Source of the DNA: Cydia pomonella
Taxonomy: Eukaryota > Arthropoda > Insecta > Lepidoptera > Tortricidae
DNA: 64,000 nt
Direction of reading: 5' to 3'
Assembly (NCBI RefSeq): GCF_033807575.1
Contig: NC_084729.1
Coordinates: forward strand, 3,906,001 to 3,970,000
In this document: one piece after another, positions 10,666 through 21,007 of the stretch
Layout: every line of letters starts with the position of its first letter
Position numbering within the stretch: position 1 is the first letter of the stretch
Position numbers and translations under genes: made by a program
The notes under the pieces: model-generated
The model's database searches: none
Told to the model about the DNA's origin: nothing
What the model saw: the letters and a program-made list of their open reading frames with translations, nothing else

Positions 10666-10802
10666 TCGAGGTTCTCATCCAATCACCGACGTTAAGCAAC
10701 GTCAGGCGGGGTCAGTACTTGGATGGGTGACCGTTTTTATAGATAATGATACGGAACGGAACCCTTCCTGTGCGAGTCCGACTCGCACTTAGCCGGTTTT
10801 TC
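10666..10802 (+). mobile_element. 5S-rRNA-derived SINE (SINE3-like)
   Basis: Positions 10666-10733 read as the internal two thirds of an animal 5S rRNA gene, including the gttaagcaacgtc A-box region and the tcagtacttggatgggtgac C-box region of the RNA polymerase III internal promoter. The normal 5S 3' end is replaced by ttatagataatgatacggaa and a cgagtccgactcgcacttag tail shared with other moth repeats. The fusion of a 5S head to a repeat tail defines SINE3-class elements; it is not a working 5S gene. Confidence 0.7.
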
Positions 10803-11121
10803 TATAACCGCTGGACTGCATTGGTAAATTAAACTCTTTAAATACTTTTTAATTACCAATATTGTCAGATCAGATGGTTTGGTTAGGGAACTCTTTTGTA
10901 ATGGTTTCACCAGGGTCCAGCTTTTGTCTCCCGAACTAGGTCAGAGCCTGTGACTCGGGAGCCAGTTTTTAAATATACACCATAATATATCACACCTTAT
11001 CGCGATTTTGGTAAGTCAGTCATTCTCAAAAAATCTATCTGCTGTCTACTTGCCAGGACCCATACAAAATTACAAAATTAGAGATATTCTAAGAGAATGA
11101 TTTTTGTGTTATTCCCATTAA

Positions 11122-11248
11122 AGTTGGAATAAGATAAGTTGGCGGCGGTTTTGACAGCCCAGAATTCTTCTATGAAATTATGATGTTCACTTAAAACTTG
11201 CACAGGCTGGGCTATCAAAATCGTTGCCAACTTAGCTTGGTCTGACTG
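11122..11248. mobile_element. MITE (family 8)
   Basis: Begins at aagttggaataagataagtt, has gacagcccag / cttgcacaggctgggctatc and ends caacttagcttggtctgact, the inverted terminus of the family. Confidence 0.65.
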
Positions 11249-11279
11249 TAGTTTTCACCAAGTTGTCATCACTTTTTTC

Positions 11280-11430
11280 CCCCACCAGTCCCCAGTAGTA
11301 GCAACTGAGAAAAAAAAATCCAACTCACTTTGGTGCAGTTGATGGTAACTACTGGGACTCAGATGTTACCACTGGGGACAGGTGGGAAAAAATCCCAGTT
11401 GTTACCACTGGTGTTACCAAACAACTTGAT
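11280..11430. repeat. Imperfect inverted repeat around an A-rich centre
   Basis: Repeats of ccccagtagtagcaactg type before the centre and cagttgttaccactggtg type after it; the region would fold into a loose hairpin. Not seen elsewhere in the window. Confidence 0.35.
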
Positions 11431-11449
11431 TAGGGGGAATAATCCGTAA

Positions 11450-12205
11450 TATTTTGGGTTCCGTAGCCAAATGGCAAAAAACGGAACCCTTATGGATTCG
11501 TCATGTCTATCTGTCTGTCTGTGTCACAGCCACTTTTTTCTGAAACTATAAGAACTATACTGTTGAAACTTGGTAAGTAGATGTATTCTGTGAACCGCAT
11601 TAAGATTTTCACACAAAAATAGAAAAAAAAATACAATAAATTTTGGGGGTTCCCCATACTTAGAACTAAATCTCAAATTTTTTTTTCATCAAACCCAAAC
11701 GTTCGTGGCATAGGGATAGGTCTTCAAAAACGATATTGAGGTTTCTAATAATTTTTTTCTGTTAACTGAATAGTTTGCGCGAGAGACACTTCCAAAGTGG
11801 TAAAATGTACCTACATACAGGGGGCCCTGTATCTTTTAAAATAAAAGAATGATAAAACTAAAAAATATATATATGTTGTTACATTACCGTGCAAACTTCC
11901 ACCGAAAATTGGTTTGAATGAGATCTAGTAGGTAAGTAGTTTTTTTTAATAAGTACGTCATAAAATTTAAACAATTTTTTTTTCATTAAACCTATACGTG
12001 TGGGGTATCTATGGATAGGTCTTCAAAAACGATATTGAGGTTTCTAATATATATTTTTTCTAAAGTGAATAGTTTGCGCGAGAGACACTTCCAAAGTGGT
12101 AAAATGTGTCCCCCCCCCCCCCTGTAACTTCTAAAATAACAGAATGATAAAACTAAAAAAAATGCAAACTTCCACCGAAAATTGGTTTGATAAATGATAC
12201 TAATC
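11450..12205 (-). mobile_element. Long non-coding element with internal ~300-bp duplication (family 5)
   Basis: Starts gggttccgtagccaaatggc. It contains two successive copies of a module with ggataggtcttcaaaaacga, gaatagtttgcgcgagagac and cttccaccgaaaattggttt (about 11683-11960 and 11985-12195). The same element lies in opposite orientation at 35924-36780 and 52198-52742, and in this orientation at 53555-54108. A short inner end is at 44643-44722. No protein is encoded. Confidence 0.7.
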
Positions 12206-12494
12206 ATAGTAGTCTCGACTTGTGTCTATTTCCATATCAACTCTTTATAATCCTGTACCAAACTAACTGTTTGTGTTCAGCCCAATGAGTGACTGGTAGA
12301 AAATGTCTCAAGGCGTCCGCCATTTGTACTTTTTTTGTTAATTTGTGTAATAAAGTTTAAATAAATCAATAAATAGTTACACATATAGGTCGACTTATAT
12401 CTATATAGATATCTTATATTTATATCCGAAATAAATGATTTTATATTCAATATCTACAGATATTGAGCGTGCCAGACACGTGCCGTGCATAGTT

Positions 12495-12905
12495 TAGGGT
12501 TCCCTAGTCAACTAGGAACTAGGAACGACAGAATGGGAAAATAAAAACTACCAAAATAATTTTTAGGGTACCTTACCAATTTTTTTTTTAATAATTTTTT
12601 TCGCTTTGTTACGAGTACAGTCTATAAAACTTGTTACACTGTGCTACAGCCAATGGTGCGTGGGGTATCGTTGGATAGGTCTTTCAAAACGAATACGCGT
12701 CTCCAAAAAACATTTTTTGATAAATATAATATTGTCGAAATAATCGCTCCGAAAGAAAAAAAATATGTATCCCCTCTCCTCTCACTTTTGAACCGTGTGT
12801 CCAAAAATTATAAAAAACATAAAACAAAAGCTTAATAAATACTTTCAATTAAATCTAATAAAAATGATCGGTCCAGCCGTTTATGAGTTATTGCAAAAAG
12901 TCTTC
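12495..12905 (-). repeat. Diverged relative of the family 5 element
   Basis: Contains agggttccctagtcaactag, ggtgcgtggggtatcgttgg and ggataggtctttcaaaacga, resembling the family 5 module but much diverged. The open frame at 12641-12835 is the module read through and is not a gene. Confidence 0.4.
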
Positions 12906-13004
12906 TCTTCTTAAGTAAGTAATAGAAAGAAGTGCGAAGCGCTGCAAAGGAACTTCCTTATGCTTGTTGTACATAATCCTTATTAATAGCCCCCCATTTA
13001 GCCT

Positions 13005-13080
13005 ATTCTGACAGAATGGTAACTACGAAACCCTACACTGAGCATGGCCCAACATGCTTTTGGCCGATTTTTTACTATAG
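13005..13080 (+). repeat. Short tail of a 5S/ACGG-type repeat
   Basis: Reads gagcatggcccaacatgctt followed by a tttggccgatttttta end. A similar piece is at 14405-14510 and an inverted one at 33500-33548. Confidence 0.5.
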
Positions 13081-13165
13081 AGTTGTTAGTCGGCTTTTCT
13101 GCGCAGCCGTGTAACGATAGATTTGAATGCATTAATACTCGTAGACACTGATATGACAATATACA

Positions 13166-13369
13166 GAAAAACCGGACAAGTGCGAGTCGGACTCGCCCGC
13201 CGAGGGTTCCGTACTTTTTAGTATTTGTTTTTATAGCGGCAACAGAAATACAACTGTCTAGCTATCACGGTTCATGAGATACAGCCTGGTGACAGACGGA
13301 CGGACGGACGGACAGCGGAGTCTTAGTAATAGGGTCCCGTTTTACCCATTGGGTACGGAACCCTAAAAA
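13166..13369 (+). mobile_element. ACGG-type moth repeat, full length
   Basis: Head gaaaaaccggacaagtgcga, gacggacggacggacggac tract, tail cattgggtacggaaccctaa. Same family as 1903-2112. Confidence 0.8.
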
Positions 13370-13717
13370 TATTGTTTTGTCTACCATGGCACGTGTCTAG
13401 CACACTCAATGTCTGTAAATAAACGGACTAGGACCAGTGCGTGGTCTGACACGCAATTAACTGGTTTTGTTACTTTGTATTCACGGCGATCTACAAGGAA
13501 AATGTCTCAATAGATCAATTTAGATCTTCATAACAACGTGACGGATTTTATCTTTTAGAATTTTCCTCAATTATATTATTAATCGGAGTGTGACCAATTA
13601 ATCACTAATAATAGGCAGTAATTGATAACAAGAATTATATGTCAAATGTCGCTTTAAAGGTGAATTCGGTCTTAAGAGGAGAGGGACGGCCGCTTATACA
13701 TACAAACGTAGTCCCAT

Positions 13718-14971
13718 GAATTAATCGACATTCATGCCAATATCATTTCTTCCTATTCGCAATTCTACACAGTCTAAATTCCTCACAGTAAGTATTTAAC
13801 CACATTCGCTATTGTGCACAGTCATTATTTGTGTACAGTAGCGATTCAGCCTTTTCGCAATTCTGCACAATCTGAATTCTACACAACGGCATTTCACCAC
13901 AGTCGCTACTGTGCACAGTCATTATTTGTGCACATTAGCGATTCAGCCTTTTCGCAATTCTGCACAATCTGAATTCTACACAACGGCATTTCACCACAGT
14001 CGCTACTGTGCACAATCATTATTTGTGCACATTAGCGATTCTCCCTGTTCGCAATCTCGCACAATCTTAATTAGTTTAATATTAATTTTAATTTCACTTA
14101 AGGATGCACGCGACTGTCTATCTTTATCACTTTTTGACAGTTTGTAACACCTTGTATATTAAACGTGCGGAAGTGGTAAAATAAAAAGTGGCAAATGATT
14201 TTTTTAGGGTAATATGTTATAGGGCAGGAGGTATTTTATTCCATAAAAACCTTGATGTGTGAGGTATTAGGAAGGTTTTTAGGTCAGAAAATAATTTGTA
14301 ATATGATACCCGTCATAAGCCCGCCGTAGGATTTTTTTAGTATGTAATCTCAATAGCATATATCAAATAGTTCACTTTAAATCGGAATCACTTACTATGA
14401 CTGTCGGAAAACCACGGAACCCTACAACTAAGCATGGCCCGACATGCTCTTGACCACTTTCTAGTGGTATGGAACCCTTCATGCACGAGTCTGACTTGTA
14501 CTTGACTATATTTAAACTTTTGAGGTACCATCAAACCCAAAAAATTACAGTTGACTAAATATATCGACTAAAAACGAAAAAATAAACTATTAATGCGATT
14601 AAATGATATTGCGTAGAATTAAGATTGTGCGAGATTGCGAACAGGGAGAATCGCTAATGTGCACAAATAATGATTGTGCACAGTAGCGACTGTGGTGAAA
14701 TGCCGTTGTGTAGAATTCAGATTGTGCAGAATTGCGAAAAGGCTGAATCGCTAATGTGCACAAATAATGACTGTGCACAGTAGCGACTGTGGTGAAATGC
14801 CGTTGTGTAGAATTCAGATTGTGCAGAATTGCGAAAAGGCTGAATCGCTACTGTACACAAATAATGACTGTGCACAATAGCGAATGTGGTTAAATACTTA
14901 CTGTGAGGAATTTAGACTGTGTAGAATTGCGAATAGGAAGAAATGATATTGGCATGAATGTCGATTAATTC
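13718..14971. mobile_element. Foldback element with identical-looking 355-bp inverted arms
   Basis: The left arm (13718-14072) and right arm (14617-14971) are reverse complements over 355 bp with no mismatch that I can find, separated by a 544-bp loop. Each arm is itself built from a 97-bp tandem repeat: gcgattcagc at 13841 and 13938, and the variant gcgattctcc at 14035. Each unit contains a tgtgcac-rich palindromic core. The outer ends read gaattaatcgacattcatgc. The loop carries a fragment of a moth repeat (14405-14510) and no coding frame. It looks like a non-autonomous foldback-type DNA element, although no clear target-site duplication is visible. Confidence 0.75.
14405..14510 (+). repeat. 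5S/ACGG-type repeat tail inside the foldback loop
   Basis: Reads acggaaccctacaactaagc, atggcccgacatgctc and a cacgagtctgacttgtactt end, similar to 13005-13080 and 10734-10802. Confidence 0.45.
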
Positions 14972-14999
14972 TGCGATATAATACATTCGGTAGAGACTC

Positions 15000-15215
15000 A
15001 CAAATAGAAAATGAACTAAAGGACGTCGAACTTAAAGATGTCCTTCTGTTCTGCAGGAAAACAAGAAGATTTGAGGAGATTGGTATGGGAATGCCGCCGG
15101 GACAGTAACCTGCAGCTCCAACTTCAGGGACCTGGGCTGAATGAACGCAACACGCGATCGACAGCCCACCTGCTTCCGGCCTGGCGTCCCTACACTACAT
15201 CTACATCTACATATT
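15000..15215 (+). pseudogene. LINE C-terminal fragment (copy of 28849-29375)
   Basis: Nearly identical, in opposite orientation, to 28849-29060. In that copy the coding frame gives a Jockey/R1-like RNase H C-terminus ending ENELKDVELKDVLLFCRKT. Only this last part remains here, ending in the acatctacatctacat microsatellite that marks the LINE 3' end. Confidence 0.6.
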
Positions 15216-15239
15216 AACTATAGCTAGTAGTAGTATAAT

Positions 15240-15700
15240 AGTAAGGGCATCCCTACGTTTGACTTTTTACGATTATTTGATTATTGTAAAAATTAGGAGC
15301 GAAAAACAGATTTCATACAATTATTTAAATCCGCCAAAATCTTATATTCATTAAAAATTCGAAAAAAATCAAACGCCCTGCATAGCTGTGGTTGATATAC
15401 AACAAAATTGTGTCAAAATATTGTCAATAATGTTAATATCCAGAGAGAAAAATGAGGACTACGTTTGGGACATACAATTAGGACATACATACTATAAATA
15501 TAATATTGATGAATATTATTTGAACTCTTGTTTTAGCAAATGCTTACGTAACATCCGCTTGAAAGAAAACTTACTTGGAGCTTGTCTGATGTTTAGAGTG
15601 AGTGAATTTCAAAGACGACTAGCTTGGACGGCGAAAGAATAATATGGGTTCCTTTCCTAGTTGACTATGGAACCCTAAATCAGGAACAGGTTATCTTAGT
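15240..15700. other. Intergenic with an 84-codon open frame, unsupported
   Basis: The frame at 15388-15642 (MVDIQQNCVKIL...) has no recognised domain or signal peptide and sits next to ttcctagttgactatggaac, a decayed family 5-like terminus. Probably repeat-derived. Confidence 0.3.
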
Positions 15701-15911
15701 TTAATGTTCTGCAGAATCGCATATTTATTTGCTTTTAATATATGCTTGAACACACTAACCTGCATTGTGTTGGTCCTTATCAGTTATTATAAGTGTTATT
15801 TAAGCATATATTATTAGGTAGATTTAGAACCCATGCTTAGCTTCGTATCGCATAAGAACCCTTTAGCCATGGAACGCCACATATATATTTTAAACATATA
15901 TCTAAGGACGG

Positions 15912-16131
15912 GCCTTACGGGTAGGTCAGGTACTAAGAATGGTGCTAGTTCAGCGGTGTCACTCACGAGTTCGAGCCAATCGTGCAGTCTAATACAACTA
16001 GTTGCGACCAATCGCGCGCGTGATGCGAACTCATCAACCAATCGCGTCGTTGTGACGTTAGACTGCATGATTGGCTCGAATTTGTGTGCGTGACACCGCT
16101 GTACTGGCCCCATTCTTATTGCCCGTAAGGT
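15912..16131. mobile_element. Hairpin MITE, ~220 bp
   Basis: Long imperfect inverted repeat: ccttacgggta / gcccgtaagg at the ends, tcagcggtgtcactcacgag with gtgtgcgtgacaccgctgta, and gagccaatcgtgcagtctaa with ttagactgcatgattggctc. Open frames on both strands across it are a by-product of the palindrome. Confidence 0.7.
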
Positions 16132-16337
16132 TATTATATATCTAGGAATGCGCCTTAGATATATGTCAATGTGTTAATACCCTTTTAACTATGAAATTAC
16201 TTGATTGGCTACTCTGCATAGAATTTTCAGTGACAACGTGTCGTAGTGTCATTATAATCGTCAAATTCCTATGAAAATCATATTTATAGTGGCACTACTC
16301 TTTGTTACTTGAATATCTTTGCAGAGGTAGACAGTCT

Positions 16338-16535
16338 TTAATAGCAATACATTTTGCCATCCAGCGTGCAGTCATTTGACCTCCTATAGCCATGCACGCG
16401 GCAACACTCGTTCTTTTCAGGGTCGCTCCTGCCCCAGACTTGGTTGCACGGAGCCACGTCGATCTGGCCTGCCGCCACCATGCTCACCATAGACGAGGCT
16501 ACAACCACGAGGATCAGAAGCGTATTCGATGCCAT
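16338..16535 (-). CDS. Divergent diapausin-like peptide with a missing cysteine
   Basis: A 65-residue precursor. Residues 1-23 are a signal sequence (MASNTLLILVVVASSMVSMVAA). The mature part of about 42 residues keeps most of the diapausin pattern (P-C-N-Q-V, E-C-C-R-V-H-G-Y, then two more cysteines, ending Y-C-Y), but the second cysteine of the family is tryptophan in VWGR. Five cysteines remain, so one of the three usual disulfides cannot form and a thiol is left free. I chose the ATG at 16535 over 16595 because a TATA box lies at 16595-16602 and the aligned signal starts here. Diapausins are small secreted peptides from beetles and moths with antifungal activity. Single exon. It may be a functional variant or a decaying copy; the frame is otherwise intact. 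Confidence 0.8.
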   Translation of the reverse strand: MASNTLLILVVVASSMVSMVAAGQIDVAPCNQVWGRSDPEKNECCRVHGYRRSNDCTLDGKMYCY

Positions 16536-16594
16536 CTTGAATCTGATTTCTTGACGGTGATTTTCGTTGTGTCGAGACGGTTGGGACGCTGACA

Positions 16595-16602
16595 TTTTTA
16601 TA
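16595..16602 (-). promoter_or_regulatory. TATA box of the divergent diapausin-like gene
   Basis: TATAAAAA on the minus strand, about 60 bp upstream of the chosen start codon. The placement argues against translation from the upstream ATG at 16595. Confidence 0.55.
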
Positions 16603-16666
16603 CAATACGAACGTGTTTGGTTTTTTTTGTTGACAGGACATAATTAAGTTTAATTCATAAAGTATA

Positions 16667-17149
16667 AATAGGGTTGTTTCCATCTACAAATCTTAGGGCA
16701 GAATTGTATCCCAATAAATTCTTTTTGATTATAGGAACATGTTAAGCTACTTTTAGGGGACCTGTAATGACCACATTTCTGTAAATATTGAATTTAAAAT
16801 ATCTTTTGGCACACGTAACATGACCAAACTCGAAACGTCATTGAAGATTCTGATGACGTCACAACTCTCGGATTGACACTGTTGACAGTTAGGCGATAAA
16901 CAATAAATGACAAATGTCAGTTGACAGTTCGTATCTTCTACGTGTGTATGTAGTTATGTGTCAAACCGTAAACTGTGACGTCACACAATTTTCAAAGAGC
17001 ATTTTGGGCGCGAAAGCATCTGTCAAAATATATTTTGTTAATTTAACATATTTAAAGCCGTTTTTAGTATAAAAGTTAAATTTGAGGGCAACTTTTAGTT
17101 AATATACAACGTAATACAAGCGTTTCAAAAAATTGGAAACAACCCTATT
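16667..17149. mobile_element. TIR element, 483 bp (family 10, copy 1)
   Basis: Begins ataatagggttgtttcc-like (aatagggttgtttccatc) and ends attggaaacaaccctatt. An inverted copy of nearly the same length lies at 56896-57379. There is no coding frame. It lies 130 bp upstream of the divergent diapausin start codon. Confidence 0.75.
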
Positions 17150-17486
17150 GGCACACTGTGACTCCAGAATATCTTGGCCTTGAGATTTGTAGTAATAGGC
17201 GTTGATGTAAGGCTGGTTAGTTAGACTTGAAATGGTTGGTAAATATTATTGAATTATGATTAATTGTTTATCCTTGGGCACATTTTCCTTATTTTGTTCA
17301 AAGTGTACATAATTCTAATGTTTTGTAAAATTATGTAAATAAATCCCGGCGATTATCTGCAAACATCTGTAAGGAAAATAACAAACCTGTAATAACATCA
17401 ACAAACACACAGATAAGAGTTTTAATGTACCATTCAGTACCACCAAACAGTTTATCATAATGTATAAATTTTTTATTCATTCCAAA

Positions 17487-17547
17487 ATGGCCTCCTAGTC
17501 CAGTCGTTAGTGACCCTGCCTACAAAGCAGGTGGTTCCATCGCTGGT
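17487..17547 (+). mobile_element. 5' fragment of SINE family 2
   Basis: Reads atggcctcctagtccagtcg and tagtgaccctgcctacaaag, the tRNA-like head of the family. It stops at the left end of the hairpin element at 17548, which appears to have inserted into it or replaced its body. Confidence 0.5.
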
Positions 17548-18077
17548 TATAGAGTAGTCTAAAATAACGGACACATATTTTTTTAGCTGCCCAAACTCAA
17601 CCTATTGAGAGAAATTGTCCTCCAAAGTATTAAAATATTACTATATCTTCTAACTCCTATAGAAAGTGATACTCAAGCAACTTGTTAGTTAATGACTAGT
17701 TTGAGTATATGTTTGAGAGCAGGAAAAAAATAATTATAATGAACACGTGGTTTGTTATATCTGCTTCAACTCAAGTTTTCCTAAATAATCTTTATGTGTA
17801 TCTTTAGCGTTAAGATATTATAAAACTTTGAATATCGGTATTTTTAGGAAAAAAATGAGTTTAAGCAGATATAACAAAACACGTGCTCATTATTTTTTCC
17901 AGCTCTCTAACATATACTCAAAGTAGCCATTAACTAGCAAGTTGCTTGAGCATCACTTTCTGTAGGAGTTAGAAGATTTAGTAATTGTTTAGTACTTTGG
18001 AGGACAATTTCTCCCAATAGGTTGAGTTTGGGCAGCTAAAAAAAAAATACGTGTCCGTTATTTTAGACTACTCTATA
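17548..18077. mobile_element. 530-bp full-length hairpin element
   Basis: The outer ends tatagagtagtctaaaataa and ttattttagactactctata are inverse. The two halves stay complementary inwards through agctgcccaaactcaacct, gaggacaatttctc, gttgcttgagcatcac and gcagatataaca, leaving only about 70 bp of loop. If transcribed it would give a stem of about 230 bp with scattered mismatches. Confidence 0.75.
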
Positions 18078-18349
18078 ACATATATAAATATAAATCAAAT
18101 CGGAATCGGACAGTAGGGTGCCTTTCCGTATTTGTTATAAAGGTAAATAATTACATAGCAAATTTATCATCAATTTGACGCTGACGAGCAAAATAAGGAA
18201 AACTTATCCGAAATAATAACGTTCCGATAAGATTTTACTCGTTACCTTCTATCGGCCCAATTCGGACAATGCTAATAAGATGTCACAGTGATGCGATACC
18301 GATCTGTCAGTGTCTTTTTCGTTTCCATTTATAGTATCACCACAGGTGA

Positions 18350-20324
18350 TCATCACAAATATTAAATTCATCACCCTCGTCTGCCGTTACACTGTTAGAA
18401 GAGAATGTCCCAGAATGTACTAGAAACCTTAATTTTGAACATGTGAGTGCCTCAGATATATTAAAGGCGTTTAAATCAATTAATGTAAAAAAAACTAGTG
18501 ACCTTTGGGGAGTCTCCGTTCATACTGTCAAATCCTTAATAGAAGTTGTAGCGCCTGACCTGGTAGTTATATTTAATAACAGTGTTGACTGCGGTGAGTT
18601 TCCTGATCTAATGAAACATAGTAAAGTCACTCCTTTATTTAAATCAGGTAGCACATCCGACCCCACTAACTTTAGACCGATATCAGTGTTACCAACATTC
18701 AGCAAAATTTTTGAAAAAATAGTTTTGAGTCAGTTATTGAAACATTTTAACATTAATAATCTAATGCACTACAAACAATTTGGTTTTACACGGGGTCGCT
18801 CAACAACCGACGCTGGTGTTGAGCTAATTAAACAGATCTTCGATGCCTGGGAGGAGTCACAGGATACTTTAGGTATCTTCTGTGACTTATCTAAGGCCTT
18901 CGATTGCGTCTGTCATGAAACATTGATCAGGAAACTGCACTATTATGGAGTAAGAGGCTCGGCACTGAATTTAATAAAGTCTTACTTACACGGTAGAATA
19001 CAAAGGGTTGATGTGAGTGGACAGCGATCACCGGGGTCATTGGTCTCTATAGGTGTACCGCAGGGATCAATATTGGGGCCGTTCCTGTTCCTTATCTACA
19101 TTAATGACCTGCCTTACCTTGTAAAGACCCACCATGACATAGTATTGTTTGCAGACGATACCTCACTTATTTTCAAAGTCAAACGACAGCAACAAGCTTG
19201 CAGTGATGTAAACAATGCTATTTCTAAAGTAGTAAATTGGTTTAATGTTAATAATTTATTGTTAAATGAGAAAAAGACTAAGTGCATTAAGTTTGTTACA
19301 AGTCACATAAGGAATGAGCAAACAGGTGTCATTGTCAAGGATGAGGAATTGGAACTAGTAGATAGCACAGTTTTTCTTGGTATAACTTTAGATTCTAAAC
19401 TACAATGGGGCCCCCATATTGCTAATCTCTCGAATAGACTGAGTTCTGCAGCTTTTGCAGTGAGCAAGATCCGTCAGTTAACAGACGTGAAAACAGCTCG
19501 ATTAGTTTACTTTAGTTACTTTCATAGCATTATGTCATATGGTATTTTACTATGGGGTAGTGCTTCAGAGATAAATACCATTTTTGTTCTGCAGAAGAGG
19601 GCTATTCGTGCAATATATAAAATGTACCATAGAGACACACTTAGAGATAAGTTTAAGGACATTAACATAATGACAGTGCACTGTCAATATATTTATGAGA
19701 ATATTCTGTATGTACATAAAAACATTGCCAGTTTTAAGAAAAACTGTGAAATACATAATATTAATACTAGAAATAAGCATAAGCTCGCAGTGCCCTTCAC
19801 TAGGCTCCATAAAATTAAGAAATCATTCATGGGTAATTGTGTAAGATTTTACAATAAACTTCCTAATATTATAACTGAATTGTCTGTTAGTAAATTTAAA
19901 AATTATGTAAAACGTAAGCTTATCTCTAAAGCCTATTATAGCACACAAGACTACATGAATGATGAAACACCGTGGGATTAAGTGTGATTGTAAAGAATGA
20001 ATTATTTATTGTTATGTTATTAATGATGAAATTGATAATTCAATGTATATATATACCGTATTTTTTGACATTTAGATTTTATTCTAGAAAGGTTCTAGAC
20101 TAGTCTTTTTATACAATTTTGATGTTTGACGATCTTTTTGTGAAATTCTTATTATTAAGTTTACCATATCTATAATAGTTCAATGTTTTTTTTAGAACAA
20201 TAAAAACTGCATCAATAAATTGCTCTGATATTTAGATTAAGATGATATTTGTAAAATTTGACGATTTAAAAGTGCTTGTTGCTAGGCCTATTTGAATAAA
20301 GAATATTTTGACTTTGACTTTGAC
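18350..20324 (+). mobile_element. 5'-truncated LINE (CR1/L2-like) with open reverse transcriptase frame
   Basis: The non-LTR retrotransposon body begins at about 18350 in mid-ORF2. It ends with a 3' UTR and a ttgactttgactttgac tail. The endonuclease domain is missing, so it is a 5'-truncated insertion. The family guess rests on the GVPQGSILGPFLFLIYINDLP-type motif B. Confidence 0.85.
18443..19981 (+). CDS. Reverse transcriptase of a 5'-truncated non-LTR retrotransposon
   Basis: An uninterrupted frame of 512 codons encoding most of the ORF2 reverse transcriptase. Numbering from the gtg codon at 18443: FRPISVL near residues 78-83, QFGFTRGRST near 112-121, motif A with FCDLSKAFD (catalytic D148), motif B GVPQGSILGP near 204-213, the catalytic FADD at 236-239, and a VFLGITLDSKLQW thumb motif after it. 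The C-terminus carries the SYGILLWGSA and LQKRAIRAIY blocks usual in CR1/L2/Jockey-group LINEs. The frame is open upstream to about 18351, but no ATG is convincing. There is no endonuclease domain, so it cannot move on its own, yet the catalytic residues are intact and there are no stops, which points to a recent insertion. Confidence 0.85.
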   Translation: MSASDILKAFKSINVKKTSDLWGVSVHTVKSLIEVVAPDLVVIFNNSVDCGEFPDLMKHSKVTPLFKSGSTSDPTNFRPISVLPTFSKIFEKIVLSQLLKHFNINNLMHYKQFGFTRGRSTTDAGVELIKQIFDAWEESQDTLGIFCDLSKAFDCVCHETLIRKLHYYGVRGSALNLIKSYLHGRIQRVDVSGQRSPGSLVSIGVPQGSILGPFLFLIYINDLPYLVKTHHDIVLFADDTSLIFKVKRQQQACSDVNNAISKVVNWFNVNNLLLNEKKTKCIKFVTSHIRNEQTGVIVKDEELELVDSTVFLGITLDSKLQWGPHIANLSNRLSSAAFAVSKIRQLTDVKTARLVYFSYFHSIMSYGILLWGSASEINTIFVLQKRAIRAIYKMYHRDTLRDKFKDINIMTVHCQYIYENILYVHKNIASFKKNCEIHNINTRNKHKLAVPFTRLHKIKKSFMGNCVRFYNKLPNIITELSVSKFKNYVKRKLISKAYYSTQDYMNDETPWD

Positions 20325-20339
20325 ACATCACAGACAAGG

Positions 20340-20358
20340 TGATGGGGGGGGGGGGGGG
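20340..20358. repeat. Poly-G tract
   Basis: A run of about 16 G bases after gatg, just downstream of the LINE tail. Length is likely unstable or an assembly uncertainty. Confidence 0.6.
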
Positions 20359-20359
20359 T

Positions 20360-20990
20360 TATTATTATTATTTCCATGATGTCAAATATTTATTTTACAG
20401 GATTTGTGGTTTATGTCTCATTATTGATCGTCCATTGATTCAAGCTGTTGACTATATATTAGTGTATATACTTACTAAGATGTTGCCTACAATATAATAA
20501 CACATTACAAACAAAAGTTGGTGGCAATGGCTATTCCTATGACAAATCGTAAAGGCTAGTGTAGGTGACCGAAGTAGTTACATCACAAGTCATCAGCCAC
20601 TGCTCGGTCGCTTGGACATCTCATCTCGTAAACACGACCCACTTGTGTTTGTCCTGTTGAATCAAAACCAATTAACGTCAAGCTAGGTATACACCTCAAA
20701 CCACAAAGCTGAGATTTCATTGTTACTGTAGGAACCTATAAGTCTACGTTTAACTGAGCCGGTTATGAAGATATTAATGCTAAAGCTATTGCAAGCATCA
20801 CAATGTCGTCAGGTTTTGGCGGAATGCCGTCGCCCGATGTTATGTTCTTTTTGATCTAATTAAAACGTTGTATCGATGTAATAAAATAAATGTTAACTGG
20901 ATGCAGTGGTTTGTGTGCTAAAACCCATTTCCTGAACATTAAAGCGATGGATGTTATCTTGGACTAATAATACTATGGATGTTATTACTA
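20360..20990. other. Intergenic, no gene recognised
   Basis: AT-rich DNA without a convincing frame. The ttattttacaggatttgtgg piece near 20390 resembles one at 28465-28500, so part is dispersed repeat. Confidence 0.4.
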
Positions 20991-21007
20991 TTATATGGAC
21001 TAGGTCG

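Noticed and set aside
10666..10733. 5S rRNA gene
   Set aside because: The first third and the 3' end of 5S are missing and the sequence runs into a repeat tail.
13718..14971. CRISPR-like array because of the 97-bp tandem units
   Set aside because: Eukaryotic context, no spacers, and units contiguous; it is part of a foldback element.
15814..16113. 99- and 86-codon open frames on opposite strands
   Set aside because: They are the two strands of one palindromic MITE.
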